Positions 34,417 to 43,870 of a DNA stretch of 64,000 nucleotides are shown piece by piece. The position numbers and the translations under genes are program-made. Under the pieces are notes generated by a model, which was not told where the DNA came from, did not search any database, and saw only the letters and a program-made list of their open reading frames with translations. Source of the stretch: an uncultured Desulfatitalea sp. (GTDB lineage: Bacteria > Desulfobacterota > Desulfobacteria > Desulfobacterales > Desulfosarcinaceae). The stretch spans positions 186,001-250,000 of the forward strand of contig CALMNL010000003.1 of assembly GCA_937868765.1 (NCBI GenBank), in the 5' to 3' direction. Each line of letters starts with the position of its first letter. Positions within the stretch are counted from its first letter, which is position 1.

Positions 34417-37400
34417 TCATAATGCCATGATCTGGGCCATTATTTGATCATTGTCGAACCCCTTGAGCCGGATGGCGCCGGACCGGCACGAGCATACGCA
34501 CAATCCGCATCCCTTGCAAAGGGCCGGGTTGATCGTGGCTTTGCCGGCGTTCATACGGGCAGTCGCTTCGATGAACGAAGGCGCCGAGTACGGGCAGATG
34601 GAAACGCAGACTCCGCAGGCGCTGCACATGCCGGGTACGACTTCGGCGATGGTGCCGCTGGTGTAGATCACCTTGCGTGCCAGTTGTGTGACCGCCCGGG
34701 TGGCAGCTGCCACGGCCTGGGCGATGGATTCGTCGATGGGCTTGGGCGCGTGGGCCAGGCCGCAGATGAAAATGCCGTCGGTGGCGCAATCCGATGGCCG
34801 GAGCTTGGCGTGGGCCTCCATGAAGAAGCCGTCGTCGTTCAAGGTGACCTTGTACTGCTGGGCCAGGGGATTTTCCTCGGGGGGCGTGATGGCGGTGGCC
34901 AGTACCAGCATCTCCGGCTGGATTTCGATCTTACGCCGCAGGCCGGTGTCGATGAAGCGAACCTTGAGCTCCTGCTCCTCGCGATCGACCTCCAGCCCCT
35001 GCTCCGCGTCATAGCGCAGAAAAAGAACGCCCTTCTCGCGGGCTTCCCGGTACAGATTCTCGCGCAAGCCGAAGGCGCGCATATCGCGATAGAGGATGTA
35101 CACCGCCATTTCCGGATTGAGCTTCTTCAGCGCCAGGGCATTTTTGATCGAATGGGTGCAGCATACCTTGGAGCAATAGGGTCTTTCGGGAATCCGGGAG
35201 CCCACGCACTGGATGAAAAGAGCGCTTTTCTTCCGGGAGAGATCCGGATCATTGGCGATGAATTTGCGATCCAGATCGAGACTGGTCAGCACCCGTTCAT
35301 CCTGGCCGTAGAGATACAGGTCCGGCTTTAACTCATGGGCACCAGAGGCGATGATCGCCACGCCGTGCACCAGTTCCTCGGTCTTTTCGCCCGTCTGGAT
35401 GGTGGTCTTGAAATTTCCGAAGAAACCGTCCGTCTTAACGATTTCGGCGTTGGCAAAAATATCGATGTTCGGGTCCCCTTGGACCTCGTCGATCATACCT
35501 TTCAAATTTTTCTGGACATCTTCGGCCTGCCAGGTTTCATGCAGAAGCAGGGCCTGGCCGCCGAGTCGATCGCTCTTCTCAACCAGATAGGTGTGGTAGC
35601 CCTGGTTGGCAAGGGTTTTGGCGGCCGTCATGCCGGCCACGCCGCCGCCGATAACAAGGGCGGCCTGATTGACCTGGAGCTCGGCCTCCTTGAGCGGCTC
35701 CATGAGCTTGATCTTGGACACGGCCATGCGCACCAGATCCTTGGATTTTTCCGTGGCCATGGCCGGGTTGCTCTTGTTGACCCAGGAGCAGTGGTTGCGG
35801 ATATTGGCCATTTCGAAGACATACTTGTTCAAACCGGCATTGGTGAGGGTTTCCTGGAACAAAGGCTCGTGGGTCTTGGGGGTGCAGGCGGCCACCACCA
35901 CCCGGTTCAGTCGGTGCTCCTTGATCAGGGCGGCCATGTTGTTCTGGGTGTCCTGGGAACAGCTAAACATGTTTTTTTCGGCGTAGACCACGTAGGGCAG
36001 GGTCTTCGCATATTCGACCACCGCCGGTACATCCACCACGCCGGCGATGTTGGTGCCGCAGCAGCATACAAAAACACCGATGCGCGGCGGCTCGCCCCGG
36101 GTCTCCACTTCGGGGGCAATCTCTTTTTTCCGAGTCAGGGTCCAGCGGGCCTCGGCGAGGGTGTTGCTGGCGGCTCCAGCCGACGCACTGGCCTCGATAA
36201 CCGAGGAGGGGATGTCCTTGGGGGCCTGAAAGGAGCCGCAGACGAAGACGCCTGGCCGAGAGGTCCTGACCGGTTCGAAGCTGTCCGTGGTGGCGAAACC
36301 ATAGCCATCCATCTGCACGCCGAGCACCTGGGCCAGCTCGGCCGTGGTTTTGCTCACCCCGAGACCGACTGAGAGGACCACCATGTCGAACTCTTCTTCA
36401 ACCCGCCGGCCGGTTTCATCCAGGTAGCGGATCAACTGGTTGCCGCTTTCCGTGGGCAGAATGTGGGTGACCCTTGATTTGACGAAGCGCACTCCGGATT
36501 GTTGTCTGGCGCGATTGTAGTACTTTTCGAAGTCTTTGCCGTGAGTGCGGATATCCATGTAAAAGATGGCTGCATCCAGCCCGTCCTTGCTGTGCTCCTT
36601 GGCCAGCATGGCTTCCTTGATGGCATAGGTGCAGCAAACCGACGAGCAATAGCCTTTGGCGCCGATATGCACATCCCGTGAGCCGATGCATTGCAGCCAC
36701 GCGATCTTCTTGGGTTCGACATGATCGGATGGACGCACCAGGTGGCCGCCGTAAGGTCCGGAAGCGGACAGGATGCGCTCGAATTCCAGACTGGTGACGA
36801 TGTTGGCCGATTTCGTATAACCGTAAGGATCGTGCGCTTTGGGATCATAGGTGGGCGCGCCATTGGCAAGGATCACGGCGCCCACCTTGAGGGTCATCTC
36901 CTTGACCTGATCATTGTAGCTGATGGCGCCCGTGGGGCACAGTTTTTCGCAAGCCCGGCACTTGCCCTTGGTCAGATAAATGCATTGGGTGTCGTCGATG
37001 GCATATTTGAGCGGAACGGCCTGGGCATATTTGACATAAATGGCCTTGCGGTTGGCAAGCCCGCCATCATACTCGTTGCTGACCTTCTTGGGGCACTTTT
37101 CCGCGCATAGGCCGCAGGCAATGCACTTGTCGGTATCCACATAGCGGGGATACTGCGTGAGCGACACTTCGAGATTGCCTGCTTCTCCCGAGATGTTTTT
37201 GACTTCCGAAAGCGTGAGTAACTCTATGTTGATGTGCCGGCCGACCTCGACCAGTTTGGGCGAGATAATTCACATGGCACAGTCATTGGTGGGGAACGTT
37301 TTGTCCAACTGCGACATAAGCCCGCCAATTGAAGAGCTTCTCTCCACCAGGTAGACATAATATCCGGAATCCGCCGCATCCAGGGCCGCCTGCATGCCTG

Positions 37401-37449
37401 CAATACCGCCGCCGACCACCATCACAGCGCCAATTTTGTTCTGAGACAT
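34417..37449 (-). CDS. hdrA: HdrA-like protein with two FAD domains and predicted selenocysteine (UGA codon 60)
   Basis: One gene of 1011 codons read through an in-frame TGA at 37270-37272. The frame before it ends TFPTNDCAM and after it continues [12 protein letters not shown], so Sec60 takes the place of the conserved Cys in the HdrA segment NDCxxC. Domain order: FAD site GGGIAG (~13-18), Sec60, ferredoxin ([12 protein letters not shown] ~109, CRACEKLCP ~164), the HdrA N-type motif [13 protein letters not shown] (~462), a second FAD site GGGVAG (~601), and C-terminal ferredoxin ([12 protein letters not shown] ~942, CKGCGLC ~978). HdrA is the flavin-bifurcating subunit of heterodisulfide reductases. 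Start ATG 37449 follows AGGAGC. A standard caller would split or shorten this gene. Confidence 0.9.
37230..37272 (-). promoter_or_regulatory. UGA codon and presumed bacterial SECIS region in hdrA
   Basis: The recoded TGA is 37270-37272. On the minus strand a GGTC lies 18-21 bases after it, close to where the loop GGUC stands in the E. coli fdhF SECIS as I recall it. A short CTCG/CGAG stem can enclose part of this. The fold was not computed. Confidence 0.55.
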
Positions 37450-37517
37450 TTTCGCTCCTGCTCTAACAAGATTCATTCGTACTTCTATAGAATGGTTTAT
37501 TAAACCTCGGGTTCAAA

Positions 37518-38444
37518 TTATTCCTGCGGTTGAACGTCTGTGGCTGAGGCCTTCGTGCGGCCTGCCGTCTTTTTGGGTTTGGCTGGGGGCTCTGCCACCA
37601 CTTCTTCTTTTATGTCAAGCGTCATCCCCAGGGCATCGCGTTCGAGCCCCATAGCCAGTCCGAGCAGCTGGGGATAGACAATACTGTCCATGCGCGGCGC
37701 CGTGTCTTGTCCTGACACCATTATTTGCCGGACTTTGTCGAATTGCATGTGGCAGTACGGGCACGCCACGCACAGGTATTCGCCGCCGGCCCGTCGGCCG
37801 TCGGCGAATTTTTTGCGGGTCAATTCAACCGATAAATCGTCGTTGACGCCCAGCAGCGGGGCGCCGCAGCATTCGAGCTTCAATGGCCACTCCACGCTCT
37901 TGGCGCCGGTGGCGGTTACCAGATCATCGAAAATAGATGGCGCCACCGGGTTGTCGAATTCGGTGACGTCGCTCGGCCGTAACGCGTGGCAGCCGTAATG
38001 GGTGGCCATTTTGAGCGTTTTGAAGGGCTTGGTGCATTTCTCCTTCAAAGCATCGATACCCAGGTCATGGTGTAGCACGGAGAGCAAATGCTTTACCGCG
38101 AATTTCCCCGAATAGTGCAAACCCTCTTTGGCCAGCAGACCGTTCATCTCTTCTCGAATGGAAGGGAGTTGCCGCATCACATGGGCCGCTTTTTTAAGGC
38201 TGCCGAAGCAGCACATGCAGAGCACCATCAGATCCAATCCTTGCTTTTCCGCCAGGGCGAGGTTGCGGGCCGCCATCAGCAGAAAAGTATTTTGATCTAT
38301 GTTCCGGATGGGATTGCCGCAGCATTTGAACTCGGGATTGTCTTCGATTTCTATTCCGAGCCTGGCGAGCACGGTACGGGCGGAAAGCTCGTATTGCGGA
38401 ACCCGTACGGGAATATTACACCCAATAAATAATGCAAATTTCAT
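37518..38444 (-). CDS. hdrB: HdrB-like subunit with two CCG domains
   Basis: 308-residue HdrB, the heterodisulfide-reducing subunit type. Both cysteine-rich CCG domains are complete: Cys9 in FIGCNIP with KCCGNP and LCMCCFGS, and YGCHALRP with ECCGAPL and ACPYCHMQ. They can ligate the two non-cubane [4Fe-4S] clusters that reduce disulfides. The C-terminal ~35 residues are a charged, Lys/Pro-rich tail not usual for HdrB. It starts 8 bp after the HdrC-type gene with an AGGAT site. In a bacterium without methanogenesis the disulfide substrate is unknown. Confidence 0.92.
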   Translation of the reverse strand: MKFALFIGCNIPVRVPQYELSARTVLARLGIEIEDNPEFKCCGNPIRNIDQNTFLLMAARNLALAEKQGLDLMVLCMCCFGSLKKAAHVMRQLPSIREEMNGLLAKEGLHYSGKFAVKHLLSVLHHDLGIDALKEKCTKPFKTLKMATHYGCHALRPSDVTEFDNPVAPSIFDDLVTATGAKSVEWPLKLECCGAPLLGVNDDLSVELTRKKFADGRRAGGEYLCVACPYCHMQFDKVRQIMVSGQDTAPRMDSIVYPQLLGLAMGLERDALGMTLDIKEEVVAEPPAKPKKTAGRTKASATDVQPQE

Positions 38445-38452
38445 CGTCGATC

Positions 38453-39958
38453 CTATCTGGCAGCGCTTTCGGAACCGTTCTGGGCGGAAGATTGATTGGC
38501 CTCCACGACGGCGAGGTTTTTCAGTTCATAAAAGATATCGGTCACTTTGACACCCTGGGGACAGTGCTCCTGGCACTGGTAGCAGGTCAAACAATACCAC
38601 AGCATTCTGGCCCCCAGGGCCGCGTCCTTTAGCCCGAAGCCCAAAGAGCGGATGATCTGGTGGGGCAGCAAATCCAGCGCTTGTTGCGGCGCTTCGTAAT
38701 TGCCGACCACAGGACACACGGTGGAGCAGTTTTCGCAGGTGAAGCAATAGGCATAGGTGACGGTTCCGCCCGAAAGCACGGCTGTCTTTTTAAATTCGCT
38801 GTTTTGCGGGCCGAGCGGGACTACCTCACCGGTGCTGAAACGTTCGAACGGAGCGGTCAAATCCTTTACGGCATTTGACAGGGGCTGCTTGTACTGATCA
38901 GAAGTCATTTCCTGCCGCTTGAGCCCCCGATAGAAAGAGAAGGGGGTGAGCACCAACGGGGCCGCATGCTCCCGCTGAAGCACCTCCTCGCGGGCATTGA
39001 ACCACAGGTCGCGCAGGTTGATGCCGGCCGGGCAGATGACCGTGCAGCGGTCGCAATTGGTGCACAGGCTGATGCCTTCCTGCAGGGCAGCAAACCCCCT
39101 GGCGCCGATCTCTTTGTAGGCAACGTATTCCTTTAAAACCGCAATTCTTTCCGACGGCAGGATATTGCTGTTGCCAATGATGTCCGAGGCCGCCGCCACG
39201 GAGCAACGTTTGCTGCAGTTCGTGCAGTGCAGACAGGCATCCAGTTCCATTATCTGGCGGGTCTTGACATTGGCAGGATGGGAATTCGCATCCATGACCG
39301 CATTGGCCAGGAGGCTTAACGGTGTCGTGAATACGTGCAAAAATTTGCTGAACGGAAGGTACGCAAGACCCACCATGCAGGCCAGAAAATGGATATCCCA
39401 GAAGATCTGGTAGTGCTCGTAGGAGCTGAGCTTGGTTAACTCCATGGCAATGCCCGAGATCAGGATGACGGCCAGAATGATCAGGACATAGGCATCCATG
39501 GCATTGGTTTTCAGGCGCGGCACCTTCAAGATAAAACGGCGGTATGCGGCAATGGCGATGCCTGCGAGAACCATCGAACCGGAAACCAGCAGAAAGGGAT
39601 TGAGCGCCAGGTAATATTTTTCGAAGAGCGAGGTGATGATGATCTTGTCCAGGGCGTGCATGAAGAAAAGGAAGGTAAATCCGGCAAAGATCAGCATGTG
39701 CATCACCCATCGCAGGGTGTCCTGTCTGCGGAGGTGGTTCTGAAAAAGGACATCGGCCACAAGCACTTTGATCAGGGTGGCCAGCTTCGGGCTGAAAATT
39801 ACCGATAAGATGCCCTGAATGGCGGCCCGGATGCGGACCGAAACGGTCAAGCTTGGATCATATATGCCGATATTGAAGCGAAACCAGCCGGCGACCTTAA
39901 AAAGCAATCCGATTCCAAATACAACCAGGGCCAAGTACAGCAACATCGTGTAGACCAT
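38453..39958 (-). CDS. NarI-like cytochrome b fused to two HdrC-like ferredoxin modules
   Basis: 501-residue fusion. Residues 1-215 hold about six to seven helices, with His87, His101, His190 and His208 placed as in NarI-type di-haem cytochrome b. Residues ~240-310 are an HdrC module (CLHCTNCSKRC, CTNCDRCTVICP), and residues ~405-470 are a second one (CFTCENCSTVCP, CLTCYQCQEHCP), giving four [4Fe-4S] sites. Normal HdrC has two and no membrane part. It should link a periplasmic cytochrome to HdrB in the cytoplasm. It lies between the 16-haem cytochrome gene and hdrB. Confidence 0.9.
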   Translation of the reverse strand: MVYTMLLYLALVVFGIGLLFKVAGWFRFNIGIYDPSLTVSVRIRAAIQGILSVIFSPKLATLIKVLVADVLFQNHLRRQDTLRWVMHMLIFAGFTFLFFMHALDKIIITSLFEKYYLALNPFLLVSGSMVLAGIAIAAYRRFILKVPRLKTNAMDAYVLIILAVILISGIAMELTKLSSYEHYQIFWDIHFLACMVGLAYLPFSKFLHVFTTPLSLLANAVMDANSHPANVKTRQIMELDACLHCTNCSKRCSVAAASDIIGNSNILPSERIAVLKEYVAYKEIGARGFAALQEGISLCTNCDRCTVICPAGINLRDLWFNAREEVLQREHAAPLVLTPFSFYRGLKRQEMTSDQYKQPLSNAVKDLTAPFERFSTGEVVPLGPQNSEFKKTAVLSGGTVTYAYCFTCENCSTVCPVVGNYEAPQQALDLLPHQIIRSLGFGLKDAALGARMLWYCLTCYQCQEHCPQGVKVTDIFYELKNLAVVEANQSSAQNGSESAAR

Positions 39959-40025
39959 ATTTCAGATTCCCTTTATCTATCTCTATCCTTTGATACCGCT
40001 TTCACTGAAAAACATTGTATCCGGC

Positions 40026-41594
40026 TTATTTGGACTTTTCTTTATGGCAATCGGCACAGGCCGCCGGCTTGGCCATACCCATCGCTTTATGGCAGCCCAT
40101 GCATTGAAGGTGATAGGCGCCCATGATGCCAGGTTTGAGCAGATTCGTCGAATCGAGCGGTTTGCCATGGCAATTCGCACAAGCCGGCGGCTTGCTCGAT
40201 GCAGGGCTGTTATGATGGCAACCCTGGCATACCGTATCCCGGTCGGTGTGAAAATAGGCTGCCAGCTTGCTGTCCTGGATGTCGGCCACCAGGGCGTTGA
40301 CGATCCGGCGATGGGGAAAGTCCACGGCCTCGTATTGATCGGAGAGCTTGTTGATGACCACCTTCTCGGGAATTTCCTCCTGGTTGAAGGTAACGGAGAA
40401 CGGTTTCCCGGCTTGGAGCATCTCGGCAGCCATCGCTTTTTCCCCTTCCGGTCCGGCGGGCGCCTCGGCGACCGGCTTCATGTGGCAGGGGGCGCAGGCG
40501 CCGTCCTGCTTCTCCTTGCCGGCACCGATGAACACATGGCAACCCGCGCAATTCTTCTCATTCTGCCTCGAGAGATGGCAGCCCCGGCAGCTTCTGCTGG
40601 AGTCGATTTGGTGCATGGCCTCTTCGAGGTTGACCCCATTTCCCTCTTTGGTTCCTGCCACCGTATGGCAGGTGTTGCATGCTTTGAGCGTCTCATGATG
40701 GCAGCCGCGGCAGGTGTCGGTATACCCCTCGTGTGCTTTGTGATCGAAAGGAACGAAATTCATGCGGGTCAAGATGTCGTTTTCGGTCGGGTTGTTCAAG
40801 GGGGACCGTTTGATCAGCACGACGTCCGGTTGTTTGGCTTCCATCCGGGGGACGGATGTCAGTTTTTCAATTTTCTGTTGAGCTGCGGCATCGTGACATC
40901 CGGCACACTCCACGGGACCGGTGTTACGGTTCTGGGCCAGGTTTTTACGGTGACAATCGATGCAACTGATGTGGGATGCGGCACGCATGGAGATCAGCTT
41001 GTCCCTGGTTTCGGCCTTGTGGCAATAGCGGCAGGTCTCTTCCTCGCCTTTGGCATAGAACAGCTTTTTCGCCTTTTCGTCATACACATGATGGCAGCGG
41101 TCGCATTTTTGTTCCTGGGCCGATGAATGCCTGTAATGAAGGGATTTGTCGAATCCCATCGGTTCTCTTGAAGGTGTGAACCGTCTCTTCTCAGCATGGC
41201 ACTCGTTGCATTCCACTGGGCCCGCTTCGGTACCTGCCGCTCTCATTTCGCCGTGACAGGATATACACTCTTTGTGATAGACGTTCATCACCGAGGTCCT
41301 GTCCGTATCCTCCATGCGCTTGAACTTTATGGATGTACGTTTGTCTTGGGTCAGGTGGCAGGCCGTGCAGTCCTTGTGCCTGTCAGCCAAGGCCCTGGTG
41401 TGCGCATCATGCAGAAACTCAACCGGCGGTTTTTCCAAGGCGCCAAACTGCCGCATCGAATCGATCATTATGAGGTCCGCCCTGGGTCCCTTCAATGCCT
41501 CGGGATTTCGGGCAGAACCATAAAGCCCTGAGGTACAAAGAAAAATAATGGAAGCCGCTAAGATCCAGTACCGACACAGCAGACGATTCCTCAT
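40026..41594 (-). CDS. 16-haem high-molecular-weight cytochrome c (HmcA-like)
   Basis: 522-residue exported cytochrome. A hydrophobic N-terminal segment (ILAASIIFLCTSGL) is a signal peptide or anchor. I count sixteen CxxCH sites, the first CTACH (~residue 75) and the last CADCH near the end; the number and length match HmcA of Desulfovibrio (16 haems). Haems cluster in groups of c3-like spacing with a haem-free stretch at ~385-445. HmcA receives electrons from cytochrome c3 in the periplasm. Here it heads an operon with Hdr genes instead of the usual hmcB-F genes. Confidence 0.92.
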   Translation of the reverse strand: MRNRLLCRYWILAASIIFLCTSGLYGSARNPEALKGPRADLIMIDSMRQFGALEKPPVEFLHDAHTRALADRHKDCTACHLTQDKRTSIKFKRMEDTDRTSVMNVYHKECISCHGEMRAAGTEAGPVECNECHAEKRRFTPSREPMGFDKSLHYRHSSAQEQKCDRCHHVYDEKAKKLFYAKGEEETCRYCHKAETRDKLISMRAASHISCIDCHRKNLAQNRNTGPVECAGCHDAAAQQKIEKLTSVPRMEAKQPDVVLIKRSPLNNPTENDILTRMNFVPFDHKAHEGYTDTCRGCHHETLKACNTCHTVAGTKEGNGVNLEEAMHQIDSSRSCRGCHLSRQNEKNCAGCHVFIGAGKEKQDGACAPCHMKPVAEAPAGPEGEKAMAAEMLQAGKPFSVTFNQEEIPEKVVINKLSDQYEAVDFPHRRIVNALVADIQDSKLAAYFHTDRDTVCQGCHHNSPASSKPPACANCHGKPLDSTNLLKPGIMGAYHLQCMGCHKAMGMAKPAACADCHKEKSK

Positions 41595-41718
41595 GGCTCT
41601 AAATCCTTGAGTTAATGCTATTAAATTAAAAGCGCAGCAGCTTACCTAACAAAGAGAAGTAGGGTGCGCAACAATAAAAGCATCCTTCAGCAGGGAAGGG
41701 GGGCGATCTTTTTTTATC

Positions 41719-42195
41719 TCAATTCGGATTATGCGCCTGCTGTGCTCTGCCGCGTTTGCTGACTGCGTCCATGCAAAGCTTGCAGACGCCATCTACCCGC
41801 ACGGCCACATTTTCGATGTGGCCCGGGAAAACCCGCGCCAGGGGTTGCAGGTCCAATGCGATGGCTTCGGGGCGCAGGCAATCCATGCGGCCGCACCTGC
41901 GGCAGAAGAAGTGAGGGTGCCGTTGGTGGTGCTCATTAGGCGCCAGGCCGTAATAAAAAGCACGGCCGCCGCTAAGGCGTTCCAGCAGACCGTGCTGAAC
42001 CAGGGCATCGAGGATGCGATACACGGTGACCCGGTTGATCGGCGTGGCGCGGCAAACGGTTGCGAAAATCTCCTGAGCATTGAGGGGGCCTGTATTGCCA
42101 CCCACGATCTCCAGCACACGCAGGCGATGAGCCGTGACCTCCAGGCCTGCGTGGGTGAGCAACTGATGGTAGTCGCAATTCTGGCACATGGTCAT
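41719..42195 (-). CDS. zur: Zur-type Fur-family zinc regulator
   Basis: 158-residue Fur-family repressor. The winged helix contains INRVTVYRILDALVQHGLLER, here in part VTVYRILDALVQHGL, followed by HHQRHPHFFCRRCGRMDCL and a C-terminal CKLC, the structural zinc site. Its start overlaps the znuB stop (ATGA), so it is cotranscribed with the zinc transporter; this context, not the sequence alone, points to Zur rather than Fur. A 21-bp palindrome upstream of znuA is the probable operator, giving autoregulation. Confidence 0.88.
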   Translation of the reverse strand: MTMCQNCDYHQLLTHAGLEVTAHRLRVLEIVGGNTGPLNAQEIFATVCRATPINRVTVYRILDALVQHGLLERLSGGRAFYYGLAPNEHHQRHPHFFCRRCGRMDCLRPEAIALDLQPLARVFPGHIENVAVRVDGVCKLCMDAVSKRGRAQQAHNPN

Positions 42196-43043
42196 TTCCC
42201 TTGGGAAAGCGCCATCGGCACATCGGTCCCGGACGGCTTGCGTTTGTGGATGTGTTCCAGCAGCAGGGCAATGAAAAAACCGGCACCTGCCGAAAGGATG
42301 ATGCAGGCCCCGGCGGTCAGATTGTAAAGATAAGCCAGCGTCAGGCCGATTAGGGTGAAAAGGATGTTGAGTCCGCAGGCCACCGCCATCATCTGCAATA
42401 GCGAACGGGTGAATTTTTCGGCGATGAACGCCGGGATGGTCAGCAGGGCGATGACCAGGATCAAGCCTACCACCCGGATGGTGAGCACCACCGCCACGGC
42501 CAGCAGGCAGACCAGCAGGAAGTAGAGGCGCCGCACGGGAATGCCGCGTACTTGCGCGAACTCCTCATCGTAGGAGAACGCCAGAAAGTCGTTGTAGTAA
42601 GCTCCGACCACCAGGGCGATGACGAGCGCCGTGGCCAGCATTACCCATAAATCGGTTCCGGGAACGGTTAAAATGCTGCCGAAGAGATAGCTCATCAGGT
42701 CGACAGGGTAGCCTGGTGATAGATCGATGAAGAGAATGCCCAACGCCATCCCCAGCGCCCAGATGGCGCCAATGACGGTATCGGCCCGATACCTGGCCTT
42801 CAGGCTCACGGCGGCCATGGTGAAGGCCGCCAGAAGAGAGAAGCCCAGCGTCCCTGGCAGGTAGGGCCAGCGCATGTAAAAGGCCAGTCCGATGCCGCCA
42901 TAGGCCGCATGGGCGATCCCGCCGGACAGGAATACAAGGCGGTTGGCGACGGCCAGGGTTCCCATCACACCACAGATAACGCTCACCAGCACTCCTGCCG
43001 CCAGTGCGTGGCGCATAAAAGAAAAATCAAATATTTCCAGCAT
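42192..43043 (-). CDS. znuB: ZnuB-type zinc/manganese ABC transporter permease
   Basis: 283-residue ABC-3 family permease with eight or nine hydrophobic helices. The family segments LVFLSGGIAHAAYGGIG and VVGLILVIALLTIPA are visible. Together with the ATPase and the solute-binding protein it forms a metal importer. The adjacent zur gene and the His-rich loop in the binding protein favour zinc. It starts 42 bp after the znuC stop. Confidence 0.9.
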   Translation of the reverse strand: MLEIFDFSFMRHALAAGVLVSVICGVMGTLAVANRLVFLSGGIAHAAYGGIGLAFYMRWPYLPGTLGFSLLAAFTMAAVSLKARYRADTVIGAIWALGMALGILFIDLSPGYPVDLMSYLFGSILTVPGTDLWVMLATALVIALVVGAYYNDFLAFSYDEEFAQVRGIPVRRLYFLLVCLLAVAVVLTIRVVGLILVIALLTIPAFIAEKFTRSLLQMMAVACGLNILFTLIGLTLAYLYNLTAGACIILSAGAGFFIALLLEHIHKRKPSGTDVPMALSQGK

Positions 43044-43085
43044 GCTCTTACCTTTTTGGATCCCCTGTGACGTTCCTTCCCAGGG

Positions 43086-43865
43086 TTATTCCCGATGTCT
43101 TCTCAGTACCCGATGGGGCACCCCATGGGCCAGCAACTCCACCGGACAAGCCTGTCCGGGTGGATGGTGGTACATCATCTCCATCATCTCGTGGGTCAGC
43201 TCGGGGTGGGGATGATAGTGCAGTTGCCGGTTGACACAGGCCACCGATTTGACATGGGTGGAGATGGCCAGCATGTCGTGGCTGACCATGACGATGGTGA
43301 TGCCGTCGCTATTGAGCTCTTCCAGAAGGCAATAAAGCTCGTTCTGACCCTCGGCGTCGATTCCGGCGGTGGGTTCGTCCAGAAAAAGAATCTGTGGATC
43401 GCCCACCAGCGCCCGGGCGATGAAGACCCGCTGGCGCTGGCCGCCGGAAAGATCGCCCACACGGCGGTCGGCCAGATCTGCCACGCCTAAATAAGCCAGG
43501 GCCTCCAGGCCCCGCTGGCGCTGGATCGGGGTCGTACGGGGCCATTTGATCCCCGGCATGAGACAGCCGGTAAGCACCACGTCCAGGACCGAAACGGGAA
43601 AGTGTGGATTGACCGCGGCGTGCTGGGGGACATATCCGATGCGTTCGGAAACCTGCCGCGGCGGTTGGCCCAAGATGCTCACGCAGCCCCGGGTGGGCAC
43701 GAGCAGCCCCAGCAGAAGCTTGAGGAGCGTGGTCTTGCCGCCGCCGTTGGGCCCGATCATGGCCACGAAATCGTTAGGGGCGATTTCGAAGGTGATAGCT
43801 TCGAGCACGTTATCGTGGTTATAGGAAAACCACAGGTCCTTGGCTTGGATCAGGGGCGACGTCAT
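43086..43865 (-). CDS. znuC: ZnuC-type zinc ABC transporter ATPase
   Basis: 259-residue ABC ATPase: Walker A IGPNGGGKTTL, signature LSGGQRQRVFIARAL, Walker B ILFLDEPTAGID and the H-loop MVSHD. The C-terminal end is His-rich (LHYHPHPELTH, MYHHPPG). Two ATG codons lie at the znuA stop: 43871 (overlapping TGATG) and 43865. I choose 43865 because GAGGTG stands at a proper distance from it. The open frame upstream of these, inside znuA, is not coding. Confidence 0.92.
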   Translation of the reverse strand: MTSPLIQAKDLWFSYNHDNVLEAITFEIAPNDFVAMIGPNGGGKTTLLKLLLGLLVPTRGCVSILGQPPRQVSERIGYVPQHAAVNPHFPVSVLDVVLTGCLMPGIKWPRTTPIQRQRGLEALAYLGVADLADRRVGDLSGGQRQRVFIARALVGDPQILFLDEPTAGIDAEGQNELYCLLEELNSDGITIVMVSHDMLAISTHVKSVACVNRQLHYHPHPELTHEMMEMMYHHPPGQACPVELLAHGVPHRVLRRHRE

Positions 43866-43870
43866 GGTCA

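Noticed and set aside
34417-37167. HdrA as a separate 916-residue gene starting at the GTG 37167, with a 5' fragment 37270-37476
   Set aside because: The region between carries continuous HdrA similarity in the same frame, and the only interruption is TGA at a conserved Cys codon; recoding explains it better than two genes or a nonsense mutation.
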